Notes under the pieces: model-generated
The model's database searches: none
What the model saw: only the letters and a program-made list of their open reading frames with translations
What the model was told of the DNA's origin: nothing
Position numbers and translations under genes: made by a program
Part shown: piece by piece, positions 1 through 10,184 of the stretch
How positions within the stretch are numbered: position 1 is the first letter of the stretch
How the letters are laid out: each line of letters opens with the position of its first letter
NCBI GenBank assembly: GCA_009746045.1
Contig: RPFO01000727.1
Span: 1 to 64,000, forward strand
Direction of reading: 5' to 3'
DNA from: Mesostigma viride
Taxonomy: Eukaryota > Streptophyta > Mesostigmatophyceae > Mesostigmatales > Mesostigmataceae
DNA length: 64,000 nucleotides

Positions 1-1336
1 TGGCTCACCGCAGCAGCAGCTCGACCAGTGGTATTCCTCCCAGTCCCGGCTGCTCGGCGCCCCCCGCCGCCTCCGCCGCTTAGCCCTCTGGCGGCCGCAC
101 GCCTGGCAGTAGCACCGGCGGACGTCCCTGCGCCGCCCACGCCGCCCGCCGCTGAGCAGGACTACACGTACCCAGCCCTGACGGAACCCTGGCCGACCCC
201 AACGAGCTCCGCCGTTCACCGAGCTCGAGCTGAGCACCGCCGCCAAGCAACTCGGCTTTTTATGCCGCCGTTGGACCTGACCAGCTCCCAGCCCCGGTGA
301 TTAAGTTGACGGCGCTCACGGGGTTCCTGCTTGACGTCTGCAACCGGATCCTGCTTGCCGACGCGCCGCCGATTCCTGAGTGGCATGCAGCACAGCTACC
401 GTATTATGCAGTACAAAAACAAAGGTTCCCCTGACGACCCCGCCAACTACAGAGGAGTCTGCATCCAGAGCGCCGCACTTAAGTTGTTCATGCGCATGAT
501 CCTCAACCGCCTTCGTTTCTGCTCTCGACTGTCACCTTGGGGAAAGTCAAATGGGCTTCCGTCCTGGGCGCAACACCGTCATGGCCATCTTCGTCGCGCG
601 TCGCCTCTTCGAGGAAATCGCTCTCCTGCAACCTGGTGAGTTTCCCGCCATCCTGATCTTCGTCGACTTCATCAAGGCTTTTGATTCTGTCCTCTGGGAC
701 GCTCTATTATGGGCTGTACTTGCTCGCGCTCGCGTCCCCACCCCCTTTACCGTCATCCGCACGCTGTATGAGGGGTCCACCACTTCGGTGCGCACTCAAC
801 ACGGCATTACCCCGCCATGCCCACTGCAGACCGGCGTCTGGCAGGGTTGCGTCCTGTCGCCGTACCTGTTTATTATTGTAGTGGATTATGTTATGCGCCA
901 GGCACGTGCTCGCTTTGCTAGCATTGCAGGCCGTGCCCCTGGCCTAGCGATCACGAACGAGCTTGGGGAAGGGGGGCCGACTAACAAGCTGAATTTACTA
1001 GCTGACCTCATTTATGCCGACGACATCACGCTCATCGAGAAGCCGGAGTCTGCCCAACTTTGGCTGGACTGCCTGGCGCTCGAGGCTCGGGCGGTTGGTC
1101 TAGAAATCAGCCCCAAAACGGAGGCCCTGGCCCTCGGCATGGCAGGGCCCCACCCACACTCCGCCTCTTAGACGACACCGAGGTCAACTACCCTCCTTCA
1201 GGCCGCTTCAAGCTGCTCGGCAGTTGGCTTCCCGACTGCGAGGACGACATGACGACACGGATCGGCATGGCGTGGGCGCACCTCCATGACCACCGCCGCT
1301 GGTGGAGCAACCCCGCCCTACCCGGATCGTCAAGCG
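1..1336 (+). mobile_element. LINE copy 1, 5' part (reverse transcriptase domain)
   Basis: Non-LTR retrotransposon coding sequence that continues off the left edge. Read across frameshifts it follows LINE RT order: a PEWHAA-like stretch near 385, then NKGSPDDPANYRGVCIQS (about 418-470), MGFRPGRNTV (551), FVDFIKAFDS (about 660-690), QGCVLSPYLF (about 842-872) and the catalytic YADD (1013-1024). At least two single-base frameshifts occur (near 415 at an A-run and near 525), so it is probably dead. The coding sequence is cut at 1336 by the 19.6-kb DNA transposon and resumes at 20931. No endonuclease domain lies inside the window. RT identity is secure; the clade is not resolved. Confidence 0.88.
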
Positions 1337-1399
1337 GGTGGTCCCACGCGGAATGGGGTAGATTTTTGCAAGAAAAAAACGCTAATTTCAATCGTCCGA
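1331..1399 (+). repeat. Target duplication CAAGCG and left TIR of the giant transposon
   Basis: CAAGCG (1331-1336) is the left copy of the duplicated target. The TIR (1337-1399) starts GGTGGTCCCACGCGGAATGG and ends in a CAATCGTCCGA block. It aligns to the reverse complement of 20853-20924 except for a roughly 10-base gap next to the TGCAAGAAAAAAACGCTA block. Looser similarity (CGAATTT, GCCGA, TTTTCG words) continues further inward. Confidence 0.85.
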
Positions 1400-1783
1400 A
1401 AACCGGACATTGCGCCGAAATTCTTGCCGAAAATTTGGCAGCCGAGCGAATTTTTCGCCCGACGGACTTTGCGCCGAAATTTTGTGTCTGCCGTGCTTCG
1501 AACTCAACCGACTCCTGCTGTTGCGTGCACTTTGTCCGATGCCTGCAGGCCACGCACGAATTTTGCGACCGAAATATGACGACTAGACAAGTTTATCGAC
1601 GACCTACATCGATCTATTGCCACTTTTGAAGTCCTTGGCTTGCTAGCAGCTTTTGATTATCAATGCCGGGAACAAAATTGCCGAAATTTTTTATTGAATC
1701 AGTACATATATGTGCACATGTCCGTAATTTTATCATTCGCAATTTTGACATTGTCGGAGTATTTGACAACTTAGGCATTGCGC

Positions 1784-2386
1784 CTAGAAAAAGGTGCCCC
1801 ATCCGTCGATGTCAAAATCGCCGAAGGAGTACACTCCCTGGTACTGGTCTCCCCTGTAGTTGGGAGGCTCGCCTGTATACATTTTGGTGTTCCACTTGGC
1901 CCCGCCGTTCTCCGCAGCAGCCAGGAACTCCTGCTGGGCCTCGGCCCTCAGGCGCATCATTGATACATTGGGAGAGCCCGGAATTTCCGTGCTCTCCACC
2001 ACCACTCTCGCCTGATTGTCAGGCACGCATTGGTAAGCAGGGTTCAAATCTGAATCGGGTGGCACCAGATCGATCATGCCATTGCCGAACGCAATGACAC
2101 CTGCACCCCACTGTGCAGAAGGTCCGAGCAACTCTACATCAATTCTGATGTTTGCAGCGTGCTCATTTTTGTCGACCATCACATAGGTATGCTGAGAACC
2201 GAAAATATTGCTCTGCTCCATTTGTGACAGTGTTAAATTTCGGCAAGGTTGGCTGCTTGCAATCGACAGGAAATTGGTGACCCCGACAGCCAGACGCGCA
2301 AGGGTTATAACTGCAGGTAGAACCCAAAATTTGTCGATAAGGAGTAATGGAAGGGCACGACCACCAGTCACTAGTATTCGCTTCAC
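1784..2386 (-). CDS. Hypothetical protein of the giant transposon (3' part of a gene)
   Basis: A 200-aa frame ending in DFDIDGWGTFF. The stretch from MEQSNIFGS (about 2222) to the stop has ordinary globular-protein composition (VMVDKNEHAANIRI, MMRLRAEAQQEFLAAAE, YRGDQYQGVYSFGDF), and no stop interrupts it. Upstream of MEQSN the frame may be intronic. Another frame (2163-2423) is cysteine-rich (CSYNPCASGCRGH) and could be part of an upstream exon. I do not recognise the family. It lies just inside the left TIR and is transcribed towards it, like the transposase. The start is uncertain. Confidence 0.4.
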   Translation of the reverse strand: MKRILVTGGRALPLLLIDKFWVLPAVITLARLAVGVTNFLSIASSQPCRNLTLSQMEQSNIFGSQHTYVMVDKNEHAANIRIDVELLGPSAQWGAGVIAFGNGMIDLVPPDSDLNPAYQCVPDNQARVVVESTEIPGSPNVSMMRLRAEAQQEFLAAAENGGAKWNTKMYTGEPPNYRGDQYQGVYSFGDFDIDGWGTFF

Positions 2387-2542
2387 CGGACACCTTTTTC
2401 AGCTTCCGGATAAAATTCAGCAAGAGCAGCGGCGATTAGATACTAAATATTGCGTTATTGGTTCGTACCGTACCCAGACAAAAATTGTACTAGTGACGCA
2501 ATTGTACTAGGCGGAATGACAACTGCGCCCGGCAAATAAGTA

Positions 2543-2755
2543 TTTATTGCTCCAACCCCACACCTAACTTGTTCCGGAGCTGTTCGAAGCGAAGAGCAAT
2601 GGAAGGGATCGGACCCGAGCCAGATTTGAGTGCGGAACATGATGGCTGGCCTACCTCACTCCGAACATTAAGGTGGACCCGGGTTCGAATCCTGTCAGTG
2701 CTATTCGCTTCGAACAGTTCCGGAACGATTTTTTTTGTGGGGGTGGAGCAATAAA
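2543..2755. repeat. Inverted repeat enclosing a tRNA-like B-box
   Basis: The left arm (2543-2593, TTTATTGCTCC...TGTTCGAAGCGAA) matches the reverse complement of the right arm (2703-2755, ATTCGCTTCGAACAG...GGAGCAATAAA) with a few mismatches. The loop holds GGTTCGAATCC (2682-2692), a perfect match to the RNA polymerase III B-box consensus, but no full cloverleaf folds. It could be a tRNA-derived SINE or a small foldback element inserted in the giant transposon. Confidence 0.5.
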
Positions 2756-3043
2756 TTCTCGACATGCAGAAACAAATGTCGAATAGATTGTGCAAAAAAA
2801 TATCGAAATCCTTATCATTATTTAAATATACAGCATAAAATTATGTTGCAGTAAAAAATAACTGTTAATTGAAGGCCGCAAAAAATTATCAACTACCCTT
2901 AAACTTGACCACAGAAAGATCTCGAAAAATATATACAATATATGCGGCCACCTTTTTACACCCTACTGAAGCCCCACTCTAAAGATATAATACGAGCCGA
3001 AACTAGGGCGTCGTCTACCCGCAGCGAGACCCCAATTTCTTGT

Positions 3044-6000
3044 TTAAGTCGGTGCCGGCCCCTCCGGGGCTTCATCCTTGATCACCAGCGTAGTAAGCCA
3101 CTTGTCGAGCTCCTTGCTCATCCTGATGTCGGCACACATTCCGTCGCTGCGCACGCGTGCTTCTAGCCGGAGAGCCGGAGCGACGCAGAGATAGCAATTC
3201 ACAAGCTCGGGCTGGCGTGACGGTGGCCAATCCTCAACGTTGAGCGTGAAATGCAGGGGGTCATGCTTATCCCGCTTCCAAATCCGAACGGGAAGAATGC
3301 CGTTCCCGGCGAGGAACAGCTCCTTCTCCCGTCCGTTCCGGCCCTCGACCCACCTCTCGAAGTTCTCGTCTAACACGATCGGCCCGGCTTCGCTTACAAC
3401 CTCAGCCAACCAGAACGGGTGGATGGGATCGTGATCCGTGTCCTTGTCCGATGGAACTGCCACATAGTCGTGGAGTCTCATCTGCCGGCCCATCGCCTCC
3501 CGCTTGTCCTTCAGCTGCTCCCCCGCGTCACCATGCGAACCGGAGGGTTGGGCTGGCTCGGTGGCAGCAAACGGACAGTTTTCATCGAGCTTCCTGCATC
3601 ATTGAACTCGATGATAAACGACCACTCGCTTAGACATCCCTCAAACCGCCCAGCCAAACAGGGCGGACAGTAGCAGGAATAGCGCCTAATCATCAAAAGG
3701 CCAGGGTCGGACTTGTCCAGTCGCCACCAATGCGCCTTCTTGATGCCAGGCACCTCCTCAACCTCCCGCGCGTCGGCCGGACTCGACGTCCTGTCATCAA
3801 ATAGTTAGGCAAAAAGAATACCGTTCAATTAGCAAAATTGACCAAAAAATCAATAAAACAGGGTATAGCTGCAGAGAGACCCCTTAAAAAAAAAATTAAC
3901 GACAAGACATCAAGTGATCAAAATTCGACACAGGGTATAGCTGCAGAGAGACCCCATTCGAATCATAATAACAACGTACGACAAGATATCAAGTGATCGA
4001 AATTCGACACAGGGTATAGCTGCAGAGAGACCCCATTCGAATCATAATAACAACGTACGACAAGATATCAAGTGATCGAAATTCGACACAGGGTATAGCT
4101 GCAGAGAGACCCCTTCATACCGAAGAACAAGCGAAATTTCATACCTAAAAGAAAAGCAACCCATTGACAGTATATAGGGTCTCTCTGCAGAGATACCTTT
4201 ATTGGGTTTGAATTTTTATAGAACAGCGGCAGTTGACGTCTTAAAACCTGAAATAACACAAATTCCGTACCGGGGGTAAAAGGAAGAAGTGGCGAGTGAC
4301 GTTCTCGGCCCGCGCGCGGGCCGACTCCCTGCTCGATGTCTTGCCGCCCTGCCAGTTCTGGTTCAAGTAGGCGACTAGCTGGTGGGTCTCAAGTATGTGC
4401 TGGTTTTCGGGAATCCTCTGCATTTCCCTCAAGACGCACTTGCACTTCGCTCCTTGACCATCCACCTCCCCCTTCCCATGCTGCTCCCCCATGTAGTGGA
4501 ACTCAAAGGCCTGCAGGTCGGGATCCCCCATGAGCAGACCGTTAATCTGGTTAATCACGTACCTGGACTTAAACTGCACCGCGCAGTTGTCCGAGCACAT
4601 GTACAGGTTTCGCACCTCTACCCCTACTTCTACCCGCAGGGTTTCCAGAATCTTGCGAAGAGCGTATACGAGTGCGCGCTCGCCCCGCTTGATACTGGAA
4701 TCCCCCAGGAAAAAGAAGACGCGCTTTTCCAGCTCGCCGTTGAGCCGATAACGCACGATCATGGGCATCAGGATGTGGCTGCGCTTGTGGAAGTACTGCG
4801 ACTGCAGTTGGACGTAGCTGCTGTTCTCGTAGTTCTCGGCCCAGTCGCCGTGCACGAGCACGTCCCCCTCTCTCAGATTCTTCTCCCGATCCTTGATTGT
4901 ATCCGCCTGCGACCAGGCCGTAAAGCAGTGCACGGTGAACTTGTCCCACATCTTAAGAATCTCGTCCCGCAGCTCAGCTGGGGTGGACCTCATTTGGACT
5001 TGCTCGGGCCGCTTCACCTTCTTCGCCGCCCTGCCATCGGTCTCGCCCTGTTTCGCAAAGGTCCGCAGACAGTTTCGATTTGCAATAAAATCGCATTTCG
5101 ATAAGATAACTGCAACTCACAAAGGGTCTCGCTGCAGCTATAGGTCACAAAAAAAAAAGTCAACAACATATTAACGGAGAAATAAAATCGAAACCAACTC
5201 ACATTCACCCGTCGGGTCACAGTCTGCTCCACCATCTCGAACTTGAACCAATTCAGAATCTCCGTGGAATTCTTGTCCCGATCACACTGCACCCAGTTAT
5301 TATGGATGCCGCATGATTCCTCAGGACAGAACCCCTCCACACACGCCATCTTCAGTATGCGGTGAACCCTCTCCGTCCTCGGCACCCCATCTTCGTCCTC
5401 CACCAGCCTCTCAGAAATGTCGAGGTCTTCCAGGTCCCGTCCCCGCCATTCATCTTCCCCCTCCCCCTCTTCCATCCCCCCGCCCATTCCGCCCCCTTCA
5501 CGCAGCCCGTTATCCCTGCCGTCAGTCTCGGCGGACACCGGGCAGTGAAAGTGCTTGATCCAGTCCGTCGAGTGAATGGCTTTCCACATTCCGCAAGTAC
5601 CGTCCGGCTCTGTACTTGGAGCATCCCGCACACTCCGCGCCACACTTGCAGTTCTTGCCGTGGTTCGCATTGAGTGCTTGGTCCACGCCCCCATGGCCGA
5701 CTGCATGGTGACGTGCTTCTCACACGCGCACAGGTTCCTCTCCTTCCACTTGCCCTTGATGCAATCGGGCGCGTATTTGCAGAAGGTCGTGTAGCCCACG
5801 TGAATGCCCACGTCCTTATCATACTGGTTACTCCTTTTGTTCCAGTACGCATGCTTTTCGAGAAAGTGATTGTACATGTCCTCCTTGGAGGTCATGTAAT
5901 AGCGCGCTCCCTCAACGGCGACGAGCACCCCGTGATTGCCACGACCCTCCCTGCTGTAAGTGCGCTTGACATCCTTCATCTGGGAGGAGGCGCGCGACTC

Positions 6001-6765
6001 ATCATCGTGCATCCACGCGTCCACTATCGCGTCAATCACGAATTGCGGCAAAGGGCGCCCCTTGCGAGCCTGCGCGTGTCTGAGGTAGTCCAACTTCTGC
6101 TGCCTTCGTATCGCGCGAATTCCGCGAATCTTCTTGGCGTCCATCCCCGTCAGGTTCTCCAACTCCGCGGCCGAAAACTCCTTCTCCAAGTCGTCACCAC
6201 AGTAAAGCGTGGACATCAGCACCATCCTGACGTCTCTGTCTGCGTCGCTTTTGGTCAGACCATCAAAAAAGCCGTTAATCCGAGCCACCCAGAACCTGTT
6301 CAGTTCTGCCATCCGCTCCTGATTGTAAAGCTTTTTCGCCTCCTCATGATACTTCCCGTGACCTAGTTCAGCGGCCCTAGAGTTAAAGCCAGCAATCATC
6401 TGGTCGAAAGCCGGCCCCCGCCCCTCGGGTTTTGTCATCGCCTGAGCCGCTTCAAACGCCTGGTCAGCGAAATATTCCCCAATAACCCTCTTTGATTTCG
6501 AGTATTCTCCCGGCCGCTTGACTTCCTTGGCTTCAGGCTGCGCTGGATTCTGGTTCTCATCTCCGAAAACCCTTTTTGCGCCAGTTGACTGCTTCGTCCC
6601 GGTGTTCAACTTAATTGCACTGAATCCTGGACGACCGGACGCAAGGGCGAAAACTCCCACCCGTTCGCGTGCTGCATGCCATGACGACCGGCACAACGAA
6701 ATCCATGCAAATCGAGTATCGTTGGGAAAAGCGACAATTACAGACAAAGTTCGAAAGTGTATCAT
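3044..6765 (-). CDS. DDE transposase-like protein (DWAENY / SDN..QFK / HGKG..DG family), three or more exons
   Basis: Probable transposase of the 19.6-kb element. The exon model on the minus strand is 6765-5203, 5047-4248 and 3790-3044. Intron 5048-5202 (GTGAGT...CAG) and intron 3791-4247 (GTTTTAAG...CAG) both restore frame. Exon 1 is helical and basic, then has Cys pairs (CKYAPDC, LCACEKH, FCPEESC) that could bind zinc. Exon 2 carries HGDWAENY, MCSDNCAVQFKSRY and HGKGEVDGQG, whose spaced acidic residues match the catalytic pattern of a widespread, poorly named eukaryotic DDE family. Exon 3 has GIKKAHWWR, YCPPC and a DYVAVPSD...FWLAEVV tail. One frameshift near 3600 interrupts exon 3. The true start is unclear: splicing near 6620 from an upstream exon (about 7065-7130) is possible. 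Family assignment rests on motif pattern only. Confidence 0.75.
3898..4113. repeat. 79-bp tandem repeats with one palindrome per unit, inside a transposase intron
   Basis: The GGGTATAGCTGCAG palindrome recurs at 3933, 4012 and 4091, exactly 79 bp apart. Shared intervening sequence includes ACAAGATATCAAGTGATC and AAATTCGACACA. A related, non-periodic copy starts at 3861 and a diverged inverted form at 4177. The array makes up about half of the intron at 3791-4247. Confidence 0.85.
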
Positions 6766-6780
6766 TTTTTACCACGATTG

Positions 6781-7039
6781 GGGTCTAGCTGCAGCTAGAC
6801 CCTTAGAGGGGCTTTTTCCGTTAGACGAAAAGATTACCTGATGTGGTGAACTTAGCATACCCCGACCAAGATTGGGGTCTCGCTGCAGCTAGACCCTTCA
6901 TTGCGGCGTGCGATTGTTAAATCACAGACTTCTGATTCATTAATTTTATAGCAACCATAAAGAGGGTCTAGCTGCAGCGAGACCCTTGAATTTAAGCTAT
7001 TGCTTGTGGTTATAAATGGTCTAGCTGCAGAGAGACCCC
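6781..7039. repeat. Cluster of four palindromes upstream of the transposase
   Basis: Copies at 6781, 6875, 6964 and 7018 lie within 260 bp, immediately 5' of the transposase reading frame on the minus strand. The first three are essentially perfect. The position suits promoter or first-intron sequence. The surrounding 7140-7400 stretch is AT-rich with no supported gene. Confidence 0.75.
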
Positions 7040-7536
7040 AATAAGGACGAAAAGATTTCAGGTTTTCCTCACCTTCGCGGCTCATTCTCTTATTAGTTCT
7101 CCCAGAACACTCAGATACCTGCATGGCGAGAATAACAAAAATAACACAGTAGCATTGATAAAATTGTTTATCAGAAAATATATATACTAATTACAGTATA
7201 TTTTGCAAAAGATTTTATAATATATTGTGAATAGCATGGTTAAATTCCACATACTTTAATAATATGGTATGTTAAAGTATATAGAATCATTATTTAGTAA
7301 ATCATTTACAAGAAAAAGTGGTATAGACTATTATTATTATATAGTTCGGCAATCTATGATAGTAAGACGTACCGGATGTCAGGTTTATCAGCGGCTCCAG
7401 GGCTATAGCGTCTCGCTGCAGCGTGACGTTTGGTGCTATGACTGATTTCAGTAGATGTGCAGAAAAAAATTTATTTCCATGACCACACCAGGAATCGAAC
7501 CCAGAACCTCATTGTACATTCTGCATGGTAACGATG

Positions 7537-7860
7537 TCAGCCAAACATCCGAATGTTCCCAGGTAAATGGGCTGGAGGTCGTCTCTTTTTATACCTGCGG
7601 CCACAAGCACGGGTGACGGCATATTGGATGTCGTCCAATCCGCTAGCTTGGTTCCAAAAGATGGGATCGAGCTTTTGCACCAGCGCCGCGCTTCCAGTTT
7701 TCAGTTCCGTGGGGAGGAACGAGGATGCCACGTTTCCAATTTTTTCAATACCGTTCAGCCCTGTGACGCCGCGTCCGTTTTGCGAATTGCGACCGTCCCA
7801 TCGCCCATCGAAAAAGAAGCGCAGCCGCAGAGAGACCCCATAGCTGATACGAGCTGCCAT
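7537..7860 (-). CDS. Possible small ORF or exon, unknown function
   Basis: A 107-aa frame whose middle part (IEKIGNVASSFLPTELK, ALVQKLDPIFWNQ) looks protein-like, while its N-terminus runs through a degenerate palindrome copy (7819-7839). It could be an upstream exon of the minus-strand transposase gene or a chance ORF. No family is recognised. Confidence 0.25.
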   Translation of the reverse strand: MAARISYGVSLRLRFFFDGRWDGRNSQNGRGVTGLNGIEKIGNVASSFLPTELKTGSAALVQKLDPIFWNQASGLDDIQYAVTRACGRRYKKRRPPAHLPGNIRMFG

Positions 7861-8588
7861 ATCGTTTCGACGTTTGCATGCTACCTGCTGGATTATAAAA
7901 TCCTACGTTGATACCTGCCTGGTGCCGGAAGTTTACAAGGAAATCGGTCTGCTTTCGCCGCACAACGAAAAAAAGGTGAGCTTTTGCCGCATCCTGGATG
8001 GTAGGCTGACTAAAATTGTTCTATCAAAAACGGCAACTAAACAGCGCATGCACGCCGACGACACAGTTAGCCAGCTGGGCGAAGACATGTCCTTGCTGCC
8101 ATCGCAAGAAACTCTATGTTGCAGCAAGAGTGATAAAAATGTCTGGCTTCCTTCTTTTCGTTGCTAGCTAAACCCTGCAGACATCTCGGTAGAGTCAGCT
8201 AAGCCGATCCTAATCCACATCTGGCATCCATCCCTTTAGTCTAGTTGCCATGGAGCGTTTCTTGGTCTCGCACATGTCGATCATGGTGGTGCTAGGCTTT
8301 CACTTGGGTCACCCTTTCCATGTTTGCTATGCCTTTGGTCTGGTTAGGTTATAGGTGTAGATGTGCACATACTGCATTTGCTGCGTTTCTAATCGGTGCT
8401 CCTGTTTGATGCTTTTTTTCCCCTTCATATCGTTTCGACGTTTGCATGCTACCTGCCGGATTATAACATCGGACGTTGCTACCTGCCTGCATAACGATAG
8501 TTTGCAAGAAATCTTCATTTTGCCGAAACACAAAAAAAGGTGATCTTTTGCCGCAACGTGGATGGTAGGCTGACTAAATTGTGCTGCT
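7859..8588 (+). repeat. Direct duplication of about 160 bp (7859-8025 and 8428-8588)
   Basis: Both copies begin ATCGTTTCGACGTTTGCATG and end GATGGTAGGCTGACTAAA, with scattered substitutions and indels between. They are 569 bp apart, and the second copy runs straight into the G-rich minisatellite. No coding role is evident. Confidence 0.8.
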
Positions 8589-10180
8589 ACGTATCAATAC
8601 ATGTGTGGGGGGGTGCTGCTACGTATCAATACATGTGGGGGGGTGCTGCTACGTATCAATACACGTGGGGGGTGCTGCTACGTATCAATACACGTGGGGG
8701 GGTGCTGCTACGTATCAATACATGTGGGGGGGTGCTGCTACGTATCAATACATGTGGGGGGGTGCTGCTACGTATCAATACATGTGGGGGGGTGCTGCTA
8801 CGTATCAATACATGTGGGGGGGGCTGCTACGTATCAATACATGTGGGGGGGCTGCTACGTATCAATACATGTGGGGGGTGCTGCTACGTATCAATACATG
8901 TGGGGGGGGCTGCTACGTATCAATACATGTGGGGGGTGCTGCTACGTATCAATACATGTGGGGGGTGCTGCTACGTATCAATACATGTGGGGGGGGTGCT
9001 GCTACGTATCAATACATGTGGGGGGGTGCTGCTACGTATCAATACATGTGGGGGGGTGCTGCTACGTATCAATACATGTGGGGGGGTGCTGCTACGTATC
9101 AATACATGTGGGGGGTGCTGCTACGTATCAATACATGTGGGGGGGTGCTGCTACGTATCAATACATGTGGGGGGGGATGCTACGTATCAATACATGTGGG
9201 GGGGTGCTGCTACGTATCAATACATGTGGGGGGGTGCTGCTACGTATCAATACATGTGGGGGGGTGGCTACGTATCAATACATGGGGGGGTGCTGCTACG
9301 TATCAATACATGTGGGGGGGTGCTGCTACGTATCAATACATGTGGGGGGGTGCTGCTACGTATCAATACATGTGGGGGGTGCTGCTACGTATCAATACAC
9401 GTGGGGGGGGATGCTACGTATCAATACATGTGGGGGGTGCTGCTACGTATCAATACATGTGGGGGGTGCTGCTACGTATCAATACATGGGGGGTGCTGCT
9501 ACGTATCAATACATGTGGGGGGGTGCTGCTACGTATCAATACATGTGGGGGGTGCTGCTACGTATCAATACATGTGGGGGGTGCTGCTACGTATCAATAC
9601 ATGTGGGGGGGGCTGCTACGTATCAATACATGTGGGGGGTGCTGCTACGTATCAATACATGTGGGGGGGTGCTGCTACGTATCAATACATGTGGGGGGGT
9701 GCTGCTACGTATCAATACATGTGGGGGGGTGCTGCTACGTATCAATACATGTGGGGGGTGCTACGTATCAATACATGTGGGGGGGGCTGCTACGTATCAA
9801 TACATGTGGGGGGTGCTGCTACGTATCAATACATGTGTGGGGGGTGCTGCTACGTATCAATACATGTGGGGGGGTGCTGCTACGTATCAATACATGTGTG
9901 GGGGGTGCTGCTACGTATCAATACATGTGGGGGGTGCTGCTACGTATCAATACATGTGGGGGGGTGCTGCTACGTATCAATACATGTGGGGGGGTGCTGC
10001 TACGTATCAATACATGTGGGGGGGTGCTGCTACGTATCAATACATGTGGGGGGTGCTGCTACGTATCAATACATGTGGGGGGGCTGCTACGTATCAATAC
10101 ATGTGGGGGGGGCTGCTACGTATCAATACATGTGGGGGGGCTGCTACGTATCATACATGTGGGGGGGTGATGCTACGTAT
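8583..10180 (+). repeat. G-rich minisatellite, about 50 units of about 31 bp
   Basis: The unit is GTGCTGCTACGTATCAATAC followed by ATGT and a run of 5-8 G. Units differ mainly in G-run length and in single substitutions (for example CACGTG for CATGTG). All three plus-strand frames stay open for more than 500 codons only because the unit has no stop codon, so these are not genes. Repeated G-runs make quadruplex formation on the plus strand plausible. Confidence 0.97.
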
Positions 10181-10184
10181 CATT

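Noticed and set aside
4382-5104. 240-codon plus-strand ORF opposite the transposase
   Set aside because: Shadow of transposase exon 2; the minus strand carries the conserved motifs and the splice sites.
7480-7560. Minus-strand tRNA-like sequence with GGTTCGATTCC
   Set aside because: The B-box and a weak T-arm are present, but acceptor and D-arm pairing fail, so it is not called as a tRNA.
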